The notes under the pieces are model-generated. The model saw nothing but the letters and a program-made list of their open reading frames with translations, was not told where the DNA came from and did not search any database. A DNA stretch of 29,547 bases. It comes from an uncultured Prevotella sp. (GTDB lineage Bacteria > Bacteroidota > Bacteroidia > Bacteroidales > Bacteroidaceae). The position numbers were made by a program, and so were the translations under genes. Each line of letters opens with the position of its first letter. Positions within the stretch are counted from its first letter, which is position 1. Of the stretch, positions 1-7,775 are shown in pieces. The DNA is taken from positions 1 through 29,547 of the forward strand of contig CAKPST010000026.1 of the NCBI GenBank assembly GCA_934183355.1, written 5' to 3'.

Positions 1-17
1 GAGCACGCTGAGTGCTC
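1..17. terminator. small hairpin at the window edge
   Basis: GAGCAC at 1-6 pairs with GTGCTC at 12-17 around a 5-nt loop. The stem may continue to the left outside the window. It could be the base of a terminator for an unseen upstream gene. There is no clear U-tract, so the role is uncertain. Confidence 0.25.
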
Positions 18-42
18 ATGTATTAATAGCCGTTGTTTCTGT

Positions 43-92
43 CCTGACTTCGTCACTCATAAAATACGTATTTTATGAGTGACGAAGTCAGG
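43..92. repeat. 50-bp perfect palindrome
   Basis: Positions 43-67 are the exact reverse complement of 68-92, a 25-bp stem with no spacer, centred on TACGTA. The outer part is mixed composition (CCTGACTTCGTCACTC) and the centre is AT-rich (AAAATACGTATTTT). Pairing stops abruptly at 42/93. It could form an RNA hairpin with a 4-nt ACGT loop and end a transcript from either side, or be a protein-binding or cruciform site. No gene overlaps it. The structure is certain and the function unknown. Confidence 0.95.
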
Positions 93-245
93 TGTATCTT
101 TAAAAAGTATATATATTATTTCACAAAGTTAATATTTTCCTTTTAATTTTAAGATTTAAAACATCTGGAATTATAATGCAAATCATAATTGTGTCCTAAC
201 TTGAAGATGAAAATATAGAAATAAAGCCAAACTAACCCTAAAACA
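93..245. other. gene-free AT-rich stretch
   Basis: This stretch lies between the left-edge palindrome and the candidate promoter of the TPR gene. It is strongly AT-rich, carries no plausible reading frame, and shows only a weak dyad near 170-190. I see no RNA gene. It probably is spacer plus upstream promoter sequence. Confidence 0.6.
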
Positions 246-277
246 TTTGTGTCCTTTAGTAATTATTCTTAATTTCG
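246..277 (+). promoter_or_regulatory. candidate Bacteroidetes-type promoter for the TPR gene
   Basis: TTTG at 246-249 and TAATTTCG at 270-277 are separated by 20 nt. This fits the Bacteroidetes -33/-7 pattern (TTTG, then TAnnTTTG) with one mismatch in the -7 box. It lies about 28 nt upstream of the ATG at 306. Sequence match only. Confidence 0.4.
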
Positions 278-305
278 CACTCGAATTTAAAAGAACAAGA
301 TTAAT

Positions 306-1001
306 ATGATGAAATCAATATTTATATATTTGTTTTGCTTTTTAGCATCCTCTGCCAGCGTTTCTGCTCAGACGAGCGCTTCGTCGCTCACCCGTCAACA
401 GCTTCGCGACAGCCTGTCGGCAGCGTCAGAAGCATTGGCTTATCATCCCGACTCATTGGAACTACGCTTGAGAAAGGCAGCATGGAATGTGCAACTTGAA
501 CAATGGCAATATGCACGCGATGAGTACGACTATGTGCTTGCACGCAATCCGCATAATATAGCTGCCTTGTTCTATCGGGCATTTGTCAACGAGAAACAGA
601 AACGTTACAAATTCGCACGTCTCGACCTTGAGCAACTTTTGGCTATTGTGCCAGGTAACTTTGAGGCAAGTCTAGGCATGGCGCTTCTTAATCAAAAGGA
701 CAGTCGTTATACAGATGCCATTAACCAGATCAATCTATTGGTGACTCAGTATCCTGACAGTGCCGTGGCTTATGCCGCACGTGCCGGAATAGAGGAGGAG
801 CGCAAGATGTATGCTCCTGCCGAATACGACTATAGTAAGGCTATAGAGCTTGCTCCCGGCAATACCGACTATTTGCTCAATAGGGCAAATGTGAGACTTC
901 TGATGAGAAAAAAGAAGGAGGCTCGTGGGGACTTGGACGAGATGGTTAGGCTTGGTATATCGCGTGCTAGTCTGATTGAATGGTATGCCAAATGTAGATA
1001 G
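306..1001 (+). CDS. secreted tetratricopeptide-repeat protein
   Basis: A 231-residue protein with an N-terminal Sec signal peptide (hydrophobic residues 4-16, likely cleavage after SVSAQ near 22), so exported and probably periplasmic. The rest is TPR-like helical repeats: alternating helices with conserved A/Y/P positions, for example AEYDYSKAIELAPGN near 172-186 and ARLDLEQLLAIVPGN near 104-118. TPR domains mediate protein-protein contacts; no catalytic motif is visible and the partner is unknown. The gene begins with two ATG codons (306 and 309), and either could be used. It stands alone, convergent with galK, with a shared hairpin terminator between them. TPR assignment is firm, biological role is not. 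Confidence 0.85.
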   Translation: MMKSIFIYLFCFLASSASVSAQTSASSLTRQQLRDSLSAASEALAYHPDSLELRLRKAAWNVQLEQWQYARDEYDYVLARNPHNIAALFYRAFVNEKQKRYKFARLDLEQLLAIVPGNFEASLGMALLNQKDSRYTDAINQINLLVTQYPDSAVAYAARAGIEEERKMYAPAEYDYSKAIELAPGNTDYLLNRANVRLLMRKKKEARGDLDEMVRLGISRASLIEWYAKCR

Positions 1002-1036
1002 AATGCCAAAATAAAAGGTTCGCTAATAATAAAAGA

Positions 1037-1076
1037 ATGGCGCATGAAAGAAATCTGACAAACTTTCATGCGCCAT
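1037..1076. terminator. bidirectional hairpin terminator between TPR gene and galK
   Basis: Perfect 14-bp stem: 1037-1050 (ATGGCGCATGAAAG) pairs with 1063-1076 around a 12-nt loop. On + it is followed by AATTGTTTTTAT. On - the other arm is followed by TCTTTTATTATT. T-rich tails on both sides and the convergent gene arrangement support termination in both directions. Confidence 0.85.
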
Positions 1077-1107
1077 AATTGTTTTTATATTAGGTTGCTA
1101 ATTCCTA

Positions 1108-2268
1108 TTAGCAAACCTTGTGAGAGCCGTCGCTGATGACAACGTCAATAACCTTAGGTTCCTTGCCATACTTTGCAGAGTATTTAGCCTTAGCGTCAGC
1201 GATGAACTGGTCGTAAAGTTCCTCCTTAACAAGGTTGATGGTGCAGCCACCGAAGCCACCACCCATGATACGGCTACCTGTAACGCCATTATCCTTAGCG
1301 ATGTCGTTGAGGAAGTCGAGCTCTTCGCATGATACCTCATACTCCTTGCTCAGACCCTCATGAGTCTCATACATCTTCTTGCCTACAGTCTCGTAGTCGC
1401 CAGCATTGAGAGCGTCGCAAACTGCCAATACGCGGTCCTTCTCGCCGAGCACGAAGTGAGCACGCTTGTAGTCTTCTTCGCCAACCTCAGTCTTAACCTC
1501 CTCAAGCTGCTCCCATGTGCAGTCGCGCAGAGTTTCGAAGTGAGCCTCTGGGTGCTTAGCAGCGATGTGCTTAACAACATTCTCGCAGCTGTTGCGGCGG
1601 TCGTTGTAAGGCGAACCTGCAAGCTCGTGCTTAACGCAAGAGTTGAGCAGAACAAGCTTATAGCCAACAGGACGGAACGGGAAGTATTCGAACTCACGGC
1701 TGTTGCAGTCAAGACGCATCAAGCAACCCTCCTTGCCGAACACACTTGCAAACTGGTCCATGATACCGCAGTTTACGCCACAGTAGTTGTGTTCTGTAGC
1801 CTGTCCAGCGAGAACCATATCCCACTTGCTCACCTTGTTGTCGCCGAAGAGATCGTTGAGGGCGAATGCGAAGCAGCTCTCAAGAGCAGCTGATGAAGAC
1901 ATACCTGCACCGAGGGGAACGTCGCCAGCAAATGCTGTGTTGAAACCCTTAACGTCAACACCGAGCTTCTTCATCTCCTGAACCACACCGTAGATGTAGC
2001 GAGCCCAGCTTGCACGAGGTCCCTGAGGGTCGTCCACCTTGAACTCTACACGATCCTTGAGGTCGATAGAGTAGCACATAACAGTATTTGTTCCATTAGG
2101 ACGAAGCTCTGCCATGATGCCCTTGTCTACAGCACCAGGGAATACGAAACCACCATTGTAGTCAGTGTGCTCACCAATGAGGTTGATACGACCTGGTGAC
2201 TGGTAGATGTTTCCTGTCTTACCGTCGAAATGCTTGATGAAGCGGCTTCTTACAAATTCAATATCCAT
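1108..2268 (-). CDS. galK: galactokinase
   Basis: GHMP-family kinase that phosphorylates alpha-D-galactose at O1 with ATP, the first committed Leloir step, in the cytoplasm. Length is 386 residues, normal for GalK. The galactokinase signature GRINLIGEHTDYNGG lies at 26-40, the GHMP ATP-binding motif GDVPLGAGMSSSAALE at 115-130, the catalytic aspartate is D171 in CGIMDQF, and the third glycine-rich motif SRIMGGGFGGC is near 330-345. It is the last gene of a galM-permease-galK cluster on the minus strand, 95 nt behind the permease with a hairpin in the gap. I see no promoter box of its own, so it is probably reached by read-through. No galT or galE is in the window, so the next enzymes must lie elsewhere. 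Confidence 0.97.
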   Translation of the reverse strand: MDIEFVRSRFIKHFDGKTGNIYQSPGRINLIGEHTDYNGGFVFPGAVDKGIMAELRPNGTNTVMCYSIDLKDRVEFKVDDPQGPRASWARYIYGVVQEMKKLGVDVKGFNTAFAGDVPLGAGMSSSAALESCFAFALNDLFGDNKVSKWDMVLAGQATEHNYCGVNCGIMDQFASVFGKEGCLMRLDCNSREFEYFPFRPVGYKLVLLNSCVKHELAGSPYNDRRNSCENVVKHIAAKHPEAHFETLRDCTWEQLEEVKTEVGEEDYKRAHFVLGEKDRVLAVCDALNAGDYETVGKKMYETHEGLSKEYEVSCEELDFLNDIAKDNGVTGSRIMGGGFGGCTINLVKEELYDQFIADAKAKYSAKYGKEPKVIDVVISDGSHKVC

Positions 2269-2278
2269 AATAAATAAT

Positions 2279-2288
2279 GTTTTAGTTA
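2279..2288 (-). promoter_or_regulatory. TAACTAAAAC leader motif upstream of galK
   Basis: On the minus strand TAACTAAAAC ends 10 nt before the galK ATG. Near-identical copies precede the permease (3673-3682) and galM (4963-4973, one extra A). There is no Shine-Dalgarno, so this A-rich element may take part in ribosome recruitment. Function is inferred from position and repetition. Confidence 0.4.
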
Positions 2289-2310
2289 ATGTTATAGATT
2301 ATATAAAATT

Positions 2311-2350
2311 AAGGCTTGCTCCAAGACTTTACATCTGTGAAGCAAGCCTT
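2311..2350 (-). terminator. intercistronic hairpin between permease gene and galK
   Basis: Perfect 10-bp stem: AAGGCTTGCT at 2311-2320 pairs with AGCAAGCCTT at 2341-2350, with a 20-nt loop. In the minus-strand transcript it follows the permease stop (2364) and precedes galK by 42 nt. The following sequence AATTTTATAT is only a weak U-tract. It could be a partial terminator, an mRNA-stability element or a processing site that adjusts galK expression. Confidence 0.6.
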
Positions 2351-2363
2351 CGGTTTTCTTTGT

Positions 2364-3665
2364 TTACTCTACAGGGATGTCTGTGTTGACATTCTTCGAG
2401 CCCCAGAATGCGAAGTAGAAGATATAAGCTGCACTCAGAAGAACTACGATGAAGCTGGTGATGTAGTTGTGTGTGAGGTCAACGACAAATGCCTGGAGAT
2501 AAATCATCACAGCAAAGCCAGCAACCATCATCATGAACGCACCAGAAGCCTTGGCAGTGTACTTGCCGAGTCCCTCTGTAGCGAGGTTGAAGATGCCACC
2601 CCACATTACAGATGCGCACAAACCTACGAGCAAGAAGGCGAAGATGCCTACTGGAACCTCACCCCATACGAAGCTCATTGTGGTATAGTCGATACCCGGA
2701 CAACTGATAGTCTGAGTTGTCGGGAGCATCATACCAAGAGCAACGAGAACCATTGCTACAAAGCTAACTGTTGCAATCATTGCCTTAGGCGAAACCTTGC
2801 CACCTACCATGCCACCTACGAAACGACCGATGAGCATGAAGATGAAGTATACAGCGCCGAGTGTGCCGCAATAGCCAGCGTCCATACCAAGACCCGGATT
2901 GACAGCGTCCTTAGCTGCTGTAAGATAGCTGAGGATGTATGTAGGAGGACCTACCTCTACTGCACCATAAACGGCGATGGCAAGCATACCGAGTTTGAAG
3001 TGACGGAATGAGTAGCAGCTATATTTGTCGTCTGTTGTCTTAACACCATTGCTTGAGCCAGACTTAGGCTCTTCGATCTTTGTGAAGATAATCACCACGA
3101 GGGCGAAGATAAAGATGGCAAGAGCAATGAAGAGGGCAGGAGCTGCGTCAGATACCTTAGCCTTTGATGCGTCACCAATGAGGCTACCCATGAGCATGTA
3201 TACGCATACGGCTGCTGCTGAGTTGAACACACCACCAATCTGGATGAGCTGGTTGCCAGTGCTACCACCGCCACCGAGAAGGTTGAGCATCGGGTTAACC
3301 ACAGTGTTGAGCATACACATGCAAAGACCTGAGATAAATGCACCGATAAGGTATACAACGAAGCCCATTGAACCGCTGACCCACTGGATGAGCAGTCCGA
3401 CAATGCCTACTACCAAAGCGGCAACAGCAGTCTTCTTGTAGCCGAACTTGTCGATGAGCAAGCCTGCAGGAACGCCCATGAGCAAGTATGCACCAAAGTT
3501 ACCGTAGTTGCCAACCTGTGCAAGTGCTTCTGGAACACTGAAGGCGTTTTTCAGAATGACAGCCATAGGTGAGCAGAGGTTTGTCACAAAGGCAATCATA
3601 GCGAAGAGGAATATCATCGCCATAATGGCTACGATATTTCCCTGTTTTTTAGAGGAATTTCCCAT
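2364..3665 (-). CDS. MFS sugar permease, probably galactose/glucose (FHS family)
   Basis: A 433-residue inner-membrane protein with about 12 hydrophobic segments. The MFS loop 2-3 motif appears as GLLIDKFGYKKTA near 69-81. The sequence resembles the fucose/galactose/glucose-H+ symporter branch: NTVVNPMLNLLGG followed by GNQLIQIGGVFNS matches the NPF...N-x-x-QAFNS region of FucP-like proteins. Lying between galM and galK, its likely substrate is galactose, though glucose or a related hexose cannot be excluded. It is preceded by a 197-nt gap from galM holding a hairpin, and by a TAACTAAAAC motif 7 nt before the ATG. Family assignment is firm; substrate is inferred from context. Confidence 0.88.
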   Translation of the reverse strand: MGNSSKKQGNIVAIMAMIFLFAMIAFVTNLCSPMAVILKNAFSVPEALAQVGNYGNFGAYLLMGVPAGLLIDKFGYKKTAVAALVVGIVGLLIQWVSGSMGFVVYLIGAFISGLCMCMLNTVVNPMLNLLGGGGSTGNQLIQIGGVFNSAAAVCVYMLMGSLIGDASKAKVSDAAPALFIALAIFIFALVVIIFTKIEEPKSGSSNGVKTTDDKYSCYSFRHFKLGMLAIAVYGAVEVGPPTYILSYLTAAKDAVNPGLGMDAGYCGTLGAVYFIFMLIGRFVGGMVGGKVSPKAMIATVSFVAMVLVALGMMLPTTQTISCPGIDYTTMSFVWGEVPVGIFAFLLVGLCASVMWGGIFNLATEGLGKYTAKASGAFMMMVAGFAVMIYLQAFVVDLTHNYITSFIVVLLSAAYIFYFAFWGSKNVNTDIPVE

Positions 3666-3672
3666 GTTTTTT

Positions 3673-3682
3673 GTTTTAGTTA
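3673..3682 (-). promoter_or_regulatory. TAACTAAAAC leader motif upstream of the permease gene
   Basis: An exact copy of the motif found upstream of galK, ending 7 nt before the permease ATG on the minus strand. It is followed by an A-run (AAAAAAC) that probably helps translation start, since no Shine-Dalgarno is visible. Confidence 0.4.
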
Positions 3683-3747
3683 TGTTAATGATTTGTTATT
3701 ATTTTCAAGGGTTTGGGGAATTTCTTTACTTGATTTATTTGCATTAA

Positions 3748-3787
3748 CGATTGAGAATTAAAGACTTGCGTCTCCAACTCTCAATCG
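3748..3787 (-). terminator. hairpin between galM and the permease gene
   Basis: CGATTGAGA at 3748-3756 pairs with TCTCAATCG at 3779-3787, a perfect 9-bp stem. An inner AGAC/GTCT mini-stem sits in the loop. It lies 75 nt after the galM stop in the transcript and 82 nt before the permease start. No clear U-tract follows on the minus strand, so attenuation, stability or processing are alternatives to termination. Confidence 0.5.
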
Positions 3788-3862
3788 ATAAATCTATTAA
3801 TAATGATGATAGTTAGCTATGTTAGTGACATATAGTCACATAGGATAATAATCTTTCGAATC

Positions 3863-4954
3863 TTATTTCTCAACGCCAAATTTGTAAATTGTCTTCTGTG
3901 TGTACTGTTCGCCCGGATTGAGCACAACAGACGGGAAGTAAGGACGATTTGGCGAGTCGGGGAAGTGCTGTGCCTCGAAGCAGATAGCACTGCGGCGTGG
4001 GAATGTTGCGCCGTTCTGTCCCTTGTATCCGTCAGCCCAGTTGTCTGTATAAACCTGAACGCCCGGCTCTGTGGTGTATACTTCCATTGTGCGTCCACTT
4101 ACAGGCTCCTTGATTTTTGCAGCAAAGCTCAGTTCGCCCTCTTCCTTCTTGTTGAGTACGAAGCAATGGTCGTATCCTGCACCATTCTTAATCTGTTCGT
4201 TGTCAGCGTCAATGTCCTGACCAACAGTCTTCGGAGTGCGGAAGTCGAACGGTGTGCCTGCCACGCGCAGAATCTCTCCCGTAGGAATTGATGTGTTGTC
4301 AATAGGCAAGTAGAAGTCGGCGTTGATTTCGCATTCCAAATTGTCTATTGTAGGAGTTGGGTTGGCAATGCCTGCAAGTGAGAAGAATCCATGGCTTGTA
4401 AGGTTAACAACAGTCTTTTTGTTGGTTGTTGCCATATATTCTATAACGAGTTCGTTTTCGTCAGTGAATGAATATACCACTGTGATTTTCATTTCACCTG
4501 AGAAACCTTCCTCGCCATAAGGACTTACATATTTTAATACCAGAGTATGGTCGTTCATCTGAAGTGCATCCCATACTTTTGCATTGAAGCCCTTGAGTCC
4601 ACCATGAAGAGAGTTAGGACCATTGTTGATAGGCAGTTTGTACTCCTTTCCGTGAAGTTGGAAAGTTCCTTTGCAAATTCTGTTGCCGTATCTTCCGATA
4701 AGAGTAGAAAGATAAGGCTCTGGTGAGTTGACAACGTCCTCTATGTTGTCGTGTCCTTGGATGACATTTGCGCGGTTGCCGTTCTTGTCTGGAACCATTA
4801 TGGCAACCAATGCTCCACCATAGTTAGAGATGGCAACTTCATTGCCCGCACTATTCTTTAAAATATAGAGGTCTGTTTCTTTACCGTTGATAGTGGTCTG
4901 AAAATCGCTTCTTTTCAGTCCACAAATGTTTTCTGTTTCGGTTGTGTTCATCAT
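3863..4954 (-). CDS. galM: galactose mutarotase (aldose 1-epimerase)
   Basis: Interconverts the alpha and beta anomers of galactose so that GalK receives the alpha form. The 363-residue length is typical. Expected active-site features are present: NGPNSLHGG with H117, the catalytic acid H188 in NLTSHGFFSLAG, and the catalytic base E327 in CFEAQHFPDSPN. No signal peptide is visible, so it is cytoplasmic. It opens the galactose cluster. Two consecutive ATG codons (4954 and 4951) are possible starts. A -7/-33 pair lies upstream at 5050-5080, leaving a roughly 90-nt leader that contains a strong hairpin. Confidence 0.95.
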   Translation of the reverse strand: MMNTTETENICGLKRSDFQTTINGKETDLYILKNSAGNEVAISNYGGALVAIMVPDKNGNRANVIQGHDNIEDVVNSPEPYLSTLIGRYGNRICKGTFQLHGKEYKLPINNGPNSLHGGLKGFNAKVWDALQMNDHTLVLKYVSPYGEEGFSGEMKITVVYSFTDENELVIEYMATTNKKTVVNLTSHGFFSLAGIANPTPTIDNLECEINADFYLPIDNTSIPTGEILRVAGTPFDFRTPKTVGQDIDADNEQIKNGAGYDHCFVLNKKEEGELSFAAKIKEPVSGRTMEVYTTEPGVQVYTDNWADGYKGQNGATFPRRSAICFEAQHFPDSPNRPYFPSVVLNPGEQYTQKTIYKFGVEK

Positions 4955-4962
4955 TTTGTCAA

Positions 4963-4973
4963 GTTTTTAGTTA
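4963..4973 (-). promoter_or_regulatory. TAACTAAAAAC leader motif upstream of galM
   Basis: On the minus strand this 11-mer ends 8 nt before the galM ATG. It equals the TAACTAAAAC motif of the permease and galK leaders with one additional A. Three copies at nearly the same distance from the start suggest a shared translation or regulatory role. Confidence 0.4.
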
Positions 4974-4992
4974 CTTTATATTTAAATGATTT

Positions 4993-5029
4993 AAGCCTCC
5001 TTGCCTCAGTGGTAGAGATAAGGAGGCTT
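4993..5029 (-). promoter_or_regulatory. hairpin in the galM leader
   Basis: AAGCCTCCTT at 4993-5002 pairs with AAGGAGGCTT at 5020-5029, a perfect 10-bp stem with a 17-nt loop. It sits between the candidate galM promoter (5050-5080) and the start codon, 38 nt upstream of the latter, so it would be in the 5' untranslated RNA. It could instead terminate folC transcripts, but it lacks a U-tract. It may also act as a DNA operator because of its dyad symmetry. Confidence 0.6.
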
Positions 5030-5049
5030 CGTCTCTAATTTATTTGCTG

Positions 5050-5080
5050 CAAAGTAACAAAAAAAAAACGTAATGCCCAA
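5050..5080 (-). promoter_or_regulatory. candidate promoter of the galactose cluster
   Basis: On the minus strand TTG (5078-5080) and TTACTTTG (5050-5057) are 20 nt apart. The second box matches TAnnTTTG at 7 of 8 positions and is followed by CAGC as in many Bacteroidetes promoters. A T-run fills the spacer. Confidence 0.45.
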
Positions 5081-5123
5081 GGAAAACAATCTGTAAATGC
5101 AGTATATGTGTTGTTAAAAACTA

Positions 5124-6428
5124 TTAACTCTTACATTTTCCACTTTTGATGTATGTCAGCAGGTCGGCTACGATGTAACTGCTTCCACCTATGAATACAA
5201 AGTCATTGTTGTCCGAATCGCTGATAGCTTTGTCGTAAGCCTCTTCCACCGAACCGAATATTTGTCCATTCAATTCATGCTTGTGTGCCTCTTCTGCCAC
5301 TTTCGAGGCTGGTACAGCTCGGTGTGTTGTGGCTTGTGTGAAGTAGTAGGCTGCGTTTTGGGGCAACATTTCCATTACGTGCTTTATGTCCTTGTCGTCA
5401 ACCATTCCGAACACAATCCTCAGTGTGTTGCAGTCTACACTCTTTATTTGCTCGGCGAGGTATTGCCAGCCTCCTACATTATGTCCTGTGTCGCAGATGG
5501 TTAATGGTTTTGTGCCTATTGTCTGCCATCTGCCCATGAGTCCTGTGTTCTCACATACGTGTTCAAAACCATCTTTTACATCCTTTGTATTGATGTGCAG
5601 TCCTATTTGCTGTAGTTGCTTGATGGTGTGCAGTATGGTGTTAGTGTTCTTTATTTGACAATGTCCCGTCAGCTCACCTATGATTGTGCCAAAATCCTTT
5701 GTCTCATAGCTTATTTTGTTGTCAGTTGTGCTTGAGTGACTTGTTATTTTATTGTCATTCTCGGCAAATACAATGGGCGAGTGGCACTCTTCTGCCTTTG
5801 CTTTGAATACAGGAGCAGTCTCCTCGTTAGCCTCTCCTATTACTACTGGTGTGTGTGGCTTGATGATGCCAGCCTTTTCTGCTGCTATCTTTGCGAGAGT
5901 ATCACCCAAGAACTGAGTGTGGTCAAGGCTAATGTTGGTGATTACTGATACAAGAGGGCTTATGATATTAGTGCAGTCGAGACGTCCTCCAAGTCCCACC
6001 TCAATAACAGCGATGTCCACACGCTTATCGGCGAAGTACTTAAAAGCGAGTGCCGTTGTTAGTTCAAAGAACGAAGGATGGAGTGGCTCAAAGAAATTGC
6101 GCTCCTTTTCCACGAAATCTATGACATAATCTTCGCTGATGCATTCGCCATTGACACGTATGCGCTCGCGGAAATCCACAAGATGTGGCGATGTATATAA
6201 GCCTACTGTGTAGCCTGCTGCCTGAAGTATAGAAGCTATAGTATGCGAGCACGAACCTTTGCCATTGGTTCCTGCTACATGGATAGTCTTAAAATGTGTG
6301 TGTGGATGGTTGAAATGACGATCCAGTTCAAGGGTGTTGTATAATCCTTCCTTGTATGCTGACGCTCCAACCTTCTCGAATACAGGAGTTGAGTTGAACA
6401 AGTATTCTATTGTTTCGCTATAATTCAT
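5124..6428 (-). CDS. folC: bifunctional folylpolyglutamate synthase/dihydrofolate synthase
   Basis: Mur-ligase-family enzyme that adds glutamate to dihydropteroate and/or to folates using ATP, in the cytoplasm. The length of 434 residues is normal. The ATP-binding loop VAGTNGKGSCSHT is at 51-63, followed by the YTSPHLVDFRERIRVNG region and the metal-site segment IAVIEVGLGGRLDCTN. The C-terminal Mur-ligase domain includes CDTGHNVGGW. It follows dnaJ after a large terminator, so it is probably a separate unit; no TAnnTTTG box is clear in the short gap. Whether both synthase activities are present cannot be read from the sequence, but a second folC-like gene is not in view. Confidence 0.95.
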   Translation of the reverse strand: MNYSETIEYLFNSTPVFEKVGASAYKEGLYNTLELDRHFNHPHTHFKTIHVAGTNGKGSCSHTIASILQAAGYTVGLYTSPHLVDFRERIRVNGECISEDYVIDFVEKERNFFEPLHPSFFELTTALAFKYFADKRVDIAVIEVGLGGRLDCTNIISPLVSVITNISLDHTQFLGDTLAKIAAEKAGIIKPHTPVVIGEANEETAPVFKAKAEECHSPIVFAENDNKITSHSSTTDNKISYETKDFGTIIGELTGHCQIKNTNTILHTIKQLQQIGLHINTKDVKDGFEHVCENTGLMGRWQTIGTKPLTICDTGHNVGGWQYLAEQIKSVDCNTLRIVFGMVDDKDIKHVMEMLPQNAAYYFTQATTHRAVPASKVAEEAHKHELNGQIFGSVEEAYDKAISDSDNNDFVFIGGSSYIVADLLTYIKSGKCKS

Positions 6429-6478
6429 TATTGCTGTTTTGTTTGATTGAATGATTATAAGAATATGAATATAAGAAA

Positions 6479-6542
6479 AAAGGAGCTATTTCGATTCTGA
6501 TACTATAGTCTGTCGTCGTATCTGAAGCGAAATACCTCCTTT
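6479..6542 (-). terminator. large hairpin terminator after dnaJ
   Basis: A 25-bp inverted repeat, 6479-6503 against 6518-6542, pairs at 22 of 25 positions with a 14-nt loop. On the minus strand it lies 17 nt after the dnaJ stop and is followed by TTTTCTTATATTC. The T-rich tail and position fit an intrinsic terminator of the grpE-dnaJ transcript. It is longer than most such hairpins. Confidence 0.75.
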
Positions 6543-6559
6543 GTTTCTGTCATATTCAA

Positions 6560-7732
6560 TTAGTTGAAGTAATTCTTGAAGCGCTCAAAAATCGACTTCT
6601 TTGTCTCCTTGTCACCTTTGAAGTTGTCACTGTCGCGGAATGACTCAATAGCTTTCTTCTCGTCCTTTGACAGCTCCTTTGGTACATATACGCTGATGTT
6701 TACTACCAAGTCGCCAGTGCCGTTGCCGTAGCCTTCGACCGAAGGCAGACCCTTGCCGCGCAGACGCAGTGTCTTGCCTGGCTGTGTGCCTGGCTCTATC
6801 TTTATCTTCACCTTGCTGCCGTCTATGGTTGGAATCTCTACCTGACCGCCCAAAACAGCTGTCGGGAAGTCGAGCAGAAGGTTGTAGATGACATCGTTGG
6901 CATCACGAACGAATGTGTCGTTAGGCTCTTCGGTGATGTATACCTGGATGTTGCCGTTTATTCCATTATGCTGACCAGCGTTGCCCTTGCCAGGAACATT
7001 GACTACCATTCCCTCTGCAACACCAGCTGGAATCTTTATCTCGACAACTTCCTCGCCTTTGACAACACCAGTGCCGCCACATTCCTTACACTTGTTTTTG
7101 ATGATAGTGCCTTCACCGTGGCAAGTAGGACATTCCGACTGTGTCTGCATCATGCCAAGCATGGTGCGCACGGTGCGTGTCACTACGCCATTGCCGTGAC
7201 ATGTAGGACATGTCTCTGTGCCGCTGCCGTTCTCGGCACCAGTTCCATGACAATGTGTACATGTCACATCCTTCTTCACCTTGAACTTCTTTGTCGTGCC
7301 AGTGGCAATCTCCTGTAGTGTTAGTGACACCTTTATACGAAGGTCGGCACCTCTATACTGAGGCTTCTGGCGCTGACCGCCGCCACCGCCAAATCCTCCG
7401 AAACCACCGAATCCACCTCCGTGGCCTCCAAATACGTCGCCGAACATTGAGAAGATGTCGTCCATAGAGAATCCTCCTGCTCCGCTGAATCCACCGCCGA
7501 ATCCACCTCCAGGAGCGTCAAATCCGAACTGGTCGTACTGCTGACGCTTCTGAGCATCGTGCAGAACGTCGTAGGCTTCGGCTGCCTCCTTGAATTTTTC
7601 TTCGGCTTCTTTGTTTCCAGGGTTACGGTCGGGGTGGTATTTTATGGCTATCTTACGATAAGCTTTCTTTATTTCGTCATCTGTGGCTGTCTTGCTGACG
7701 CCAAGCACTTCATAATAGTCTCTTTTTGCCAT
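6560..7732 (-). CDS. dnaJ: chaperone protein DnaJ (Hsp40)
   Basis: Co-chaperone that delivers unfolded clients to DnaK and stimulates its ATPase, in the cytoplasm. Length is 390 residues. Order of domains: J domain 1-70 with HPD at 33-35; Gly/Phe-rich linker about 74-119; zinc-binding domain with four CxxCxGxG-type motifs at C158, C175, C201 and C215; C-terminal substrate domains with [17 protein letters not shown]. This is the canonical full-length type-I form, unlike the shortened J-protein at 17662. It lies 43 nt behind grpE on the same strand, so the two are probably co-transcribed. dnaK is not in the window. Confidence 0.98.
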   Translation of the reverse strand: MAKRDYYEVLGVSKTATDDEIKKAYRKIAIKYHPDRNPGNKEAEEKFKEAAEAYDVLHDAQKRQQYDQFGFDAPGGGFGGGFSGAGGFSMDDIFSMFGDVFGGHGGGFGGFGGFGGGGGQRQKPQYRGADLRIKVSLTLQEIATGTTKKFKVKKDVTCTHCHGTGAENGSGTETCPTCHGNGVVTRTVRTMLGMMQTQSECPTCHGEGTIIKNKCKECGGTGVVKGEEVVEIKIPAGVAEGMVVNVPGKGNAGQHNGINGNIQVYITEEPNDTFVRDANDVIYNLLLDFPTAVLGGQVEIPTIDGSKVKIKIEPGTQPGKTLRLRGKGLPSVEGYGNGTGDLVVNISVYVPKELSKDEKKAIESFRDSDNFKGDKETKKSIFERFKNYFN

Positions 7733-7775
7733 TGCCTGATAAAAAGTGTGATTGGTGATTCTTTTGTTTATTTAT

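Noticed and set aside
1360..1893. 177-codon open frame on + opposite galK
   Set aside because: It is a shadow of galK in a strongly biased codon context; no start signal, no recognisable domain.
2316..3011. 231-codon open frame on + opposite the permease gene
   Set aside because: Composition is Cys/His/Thr-rich as expected from the complement of hydrophobic codons; the permease on the other strand explains the region.
3826..3841. GTGAC-ATATA-GTCAC dyad near the galM 3' end
   Set aside because: Only 5 bp, and flanking bases do not pair without bulges; not enough to call a site.
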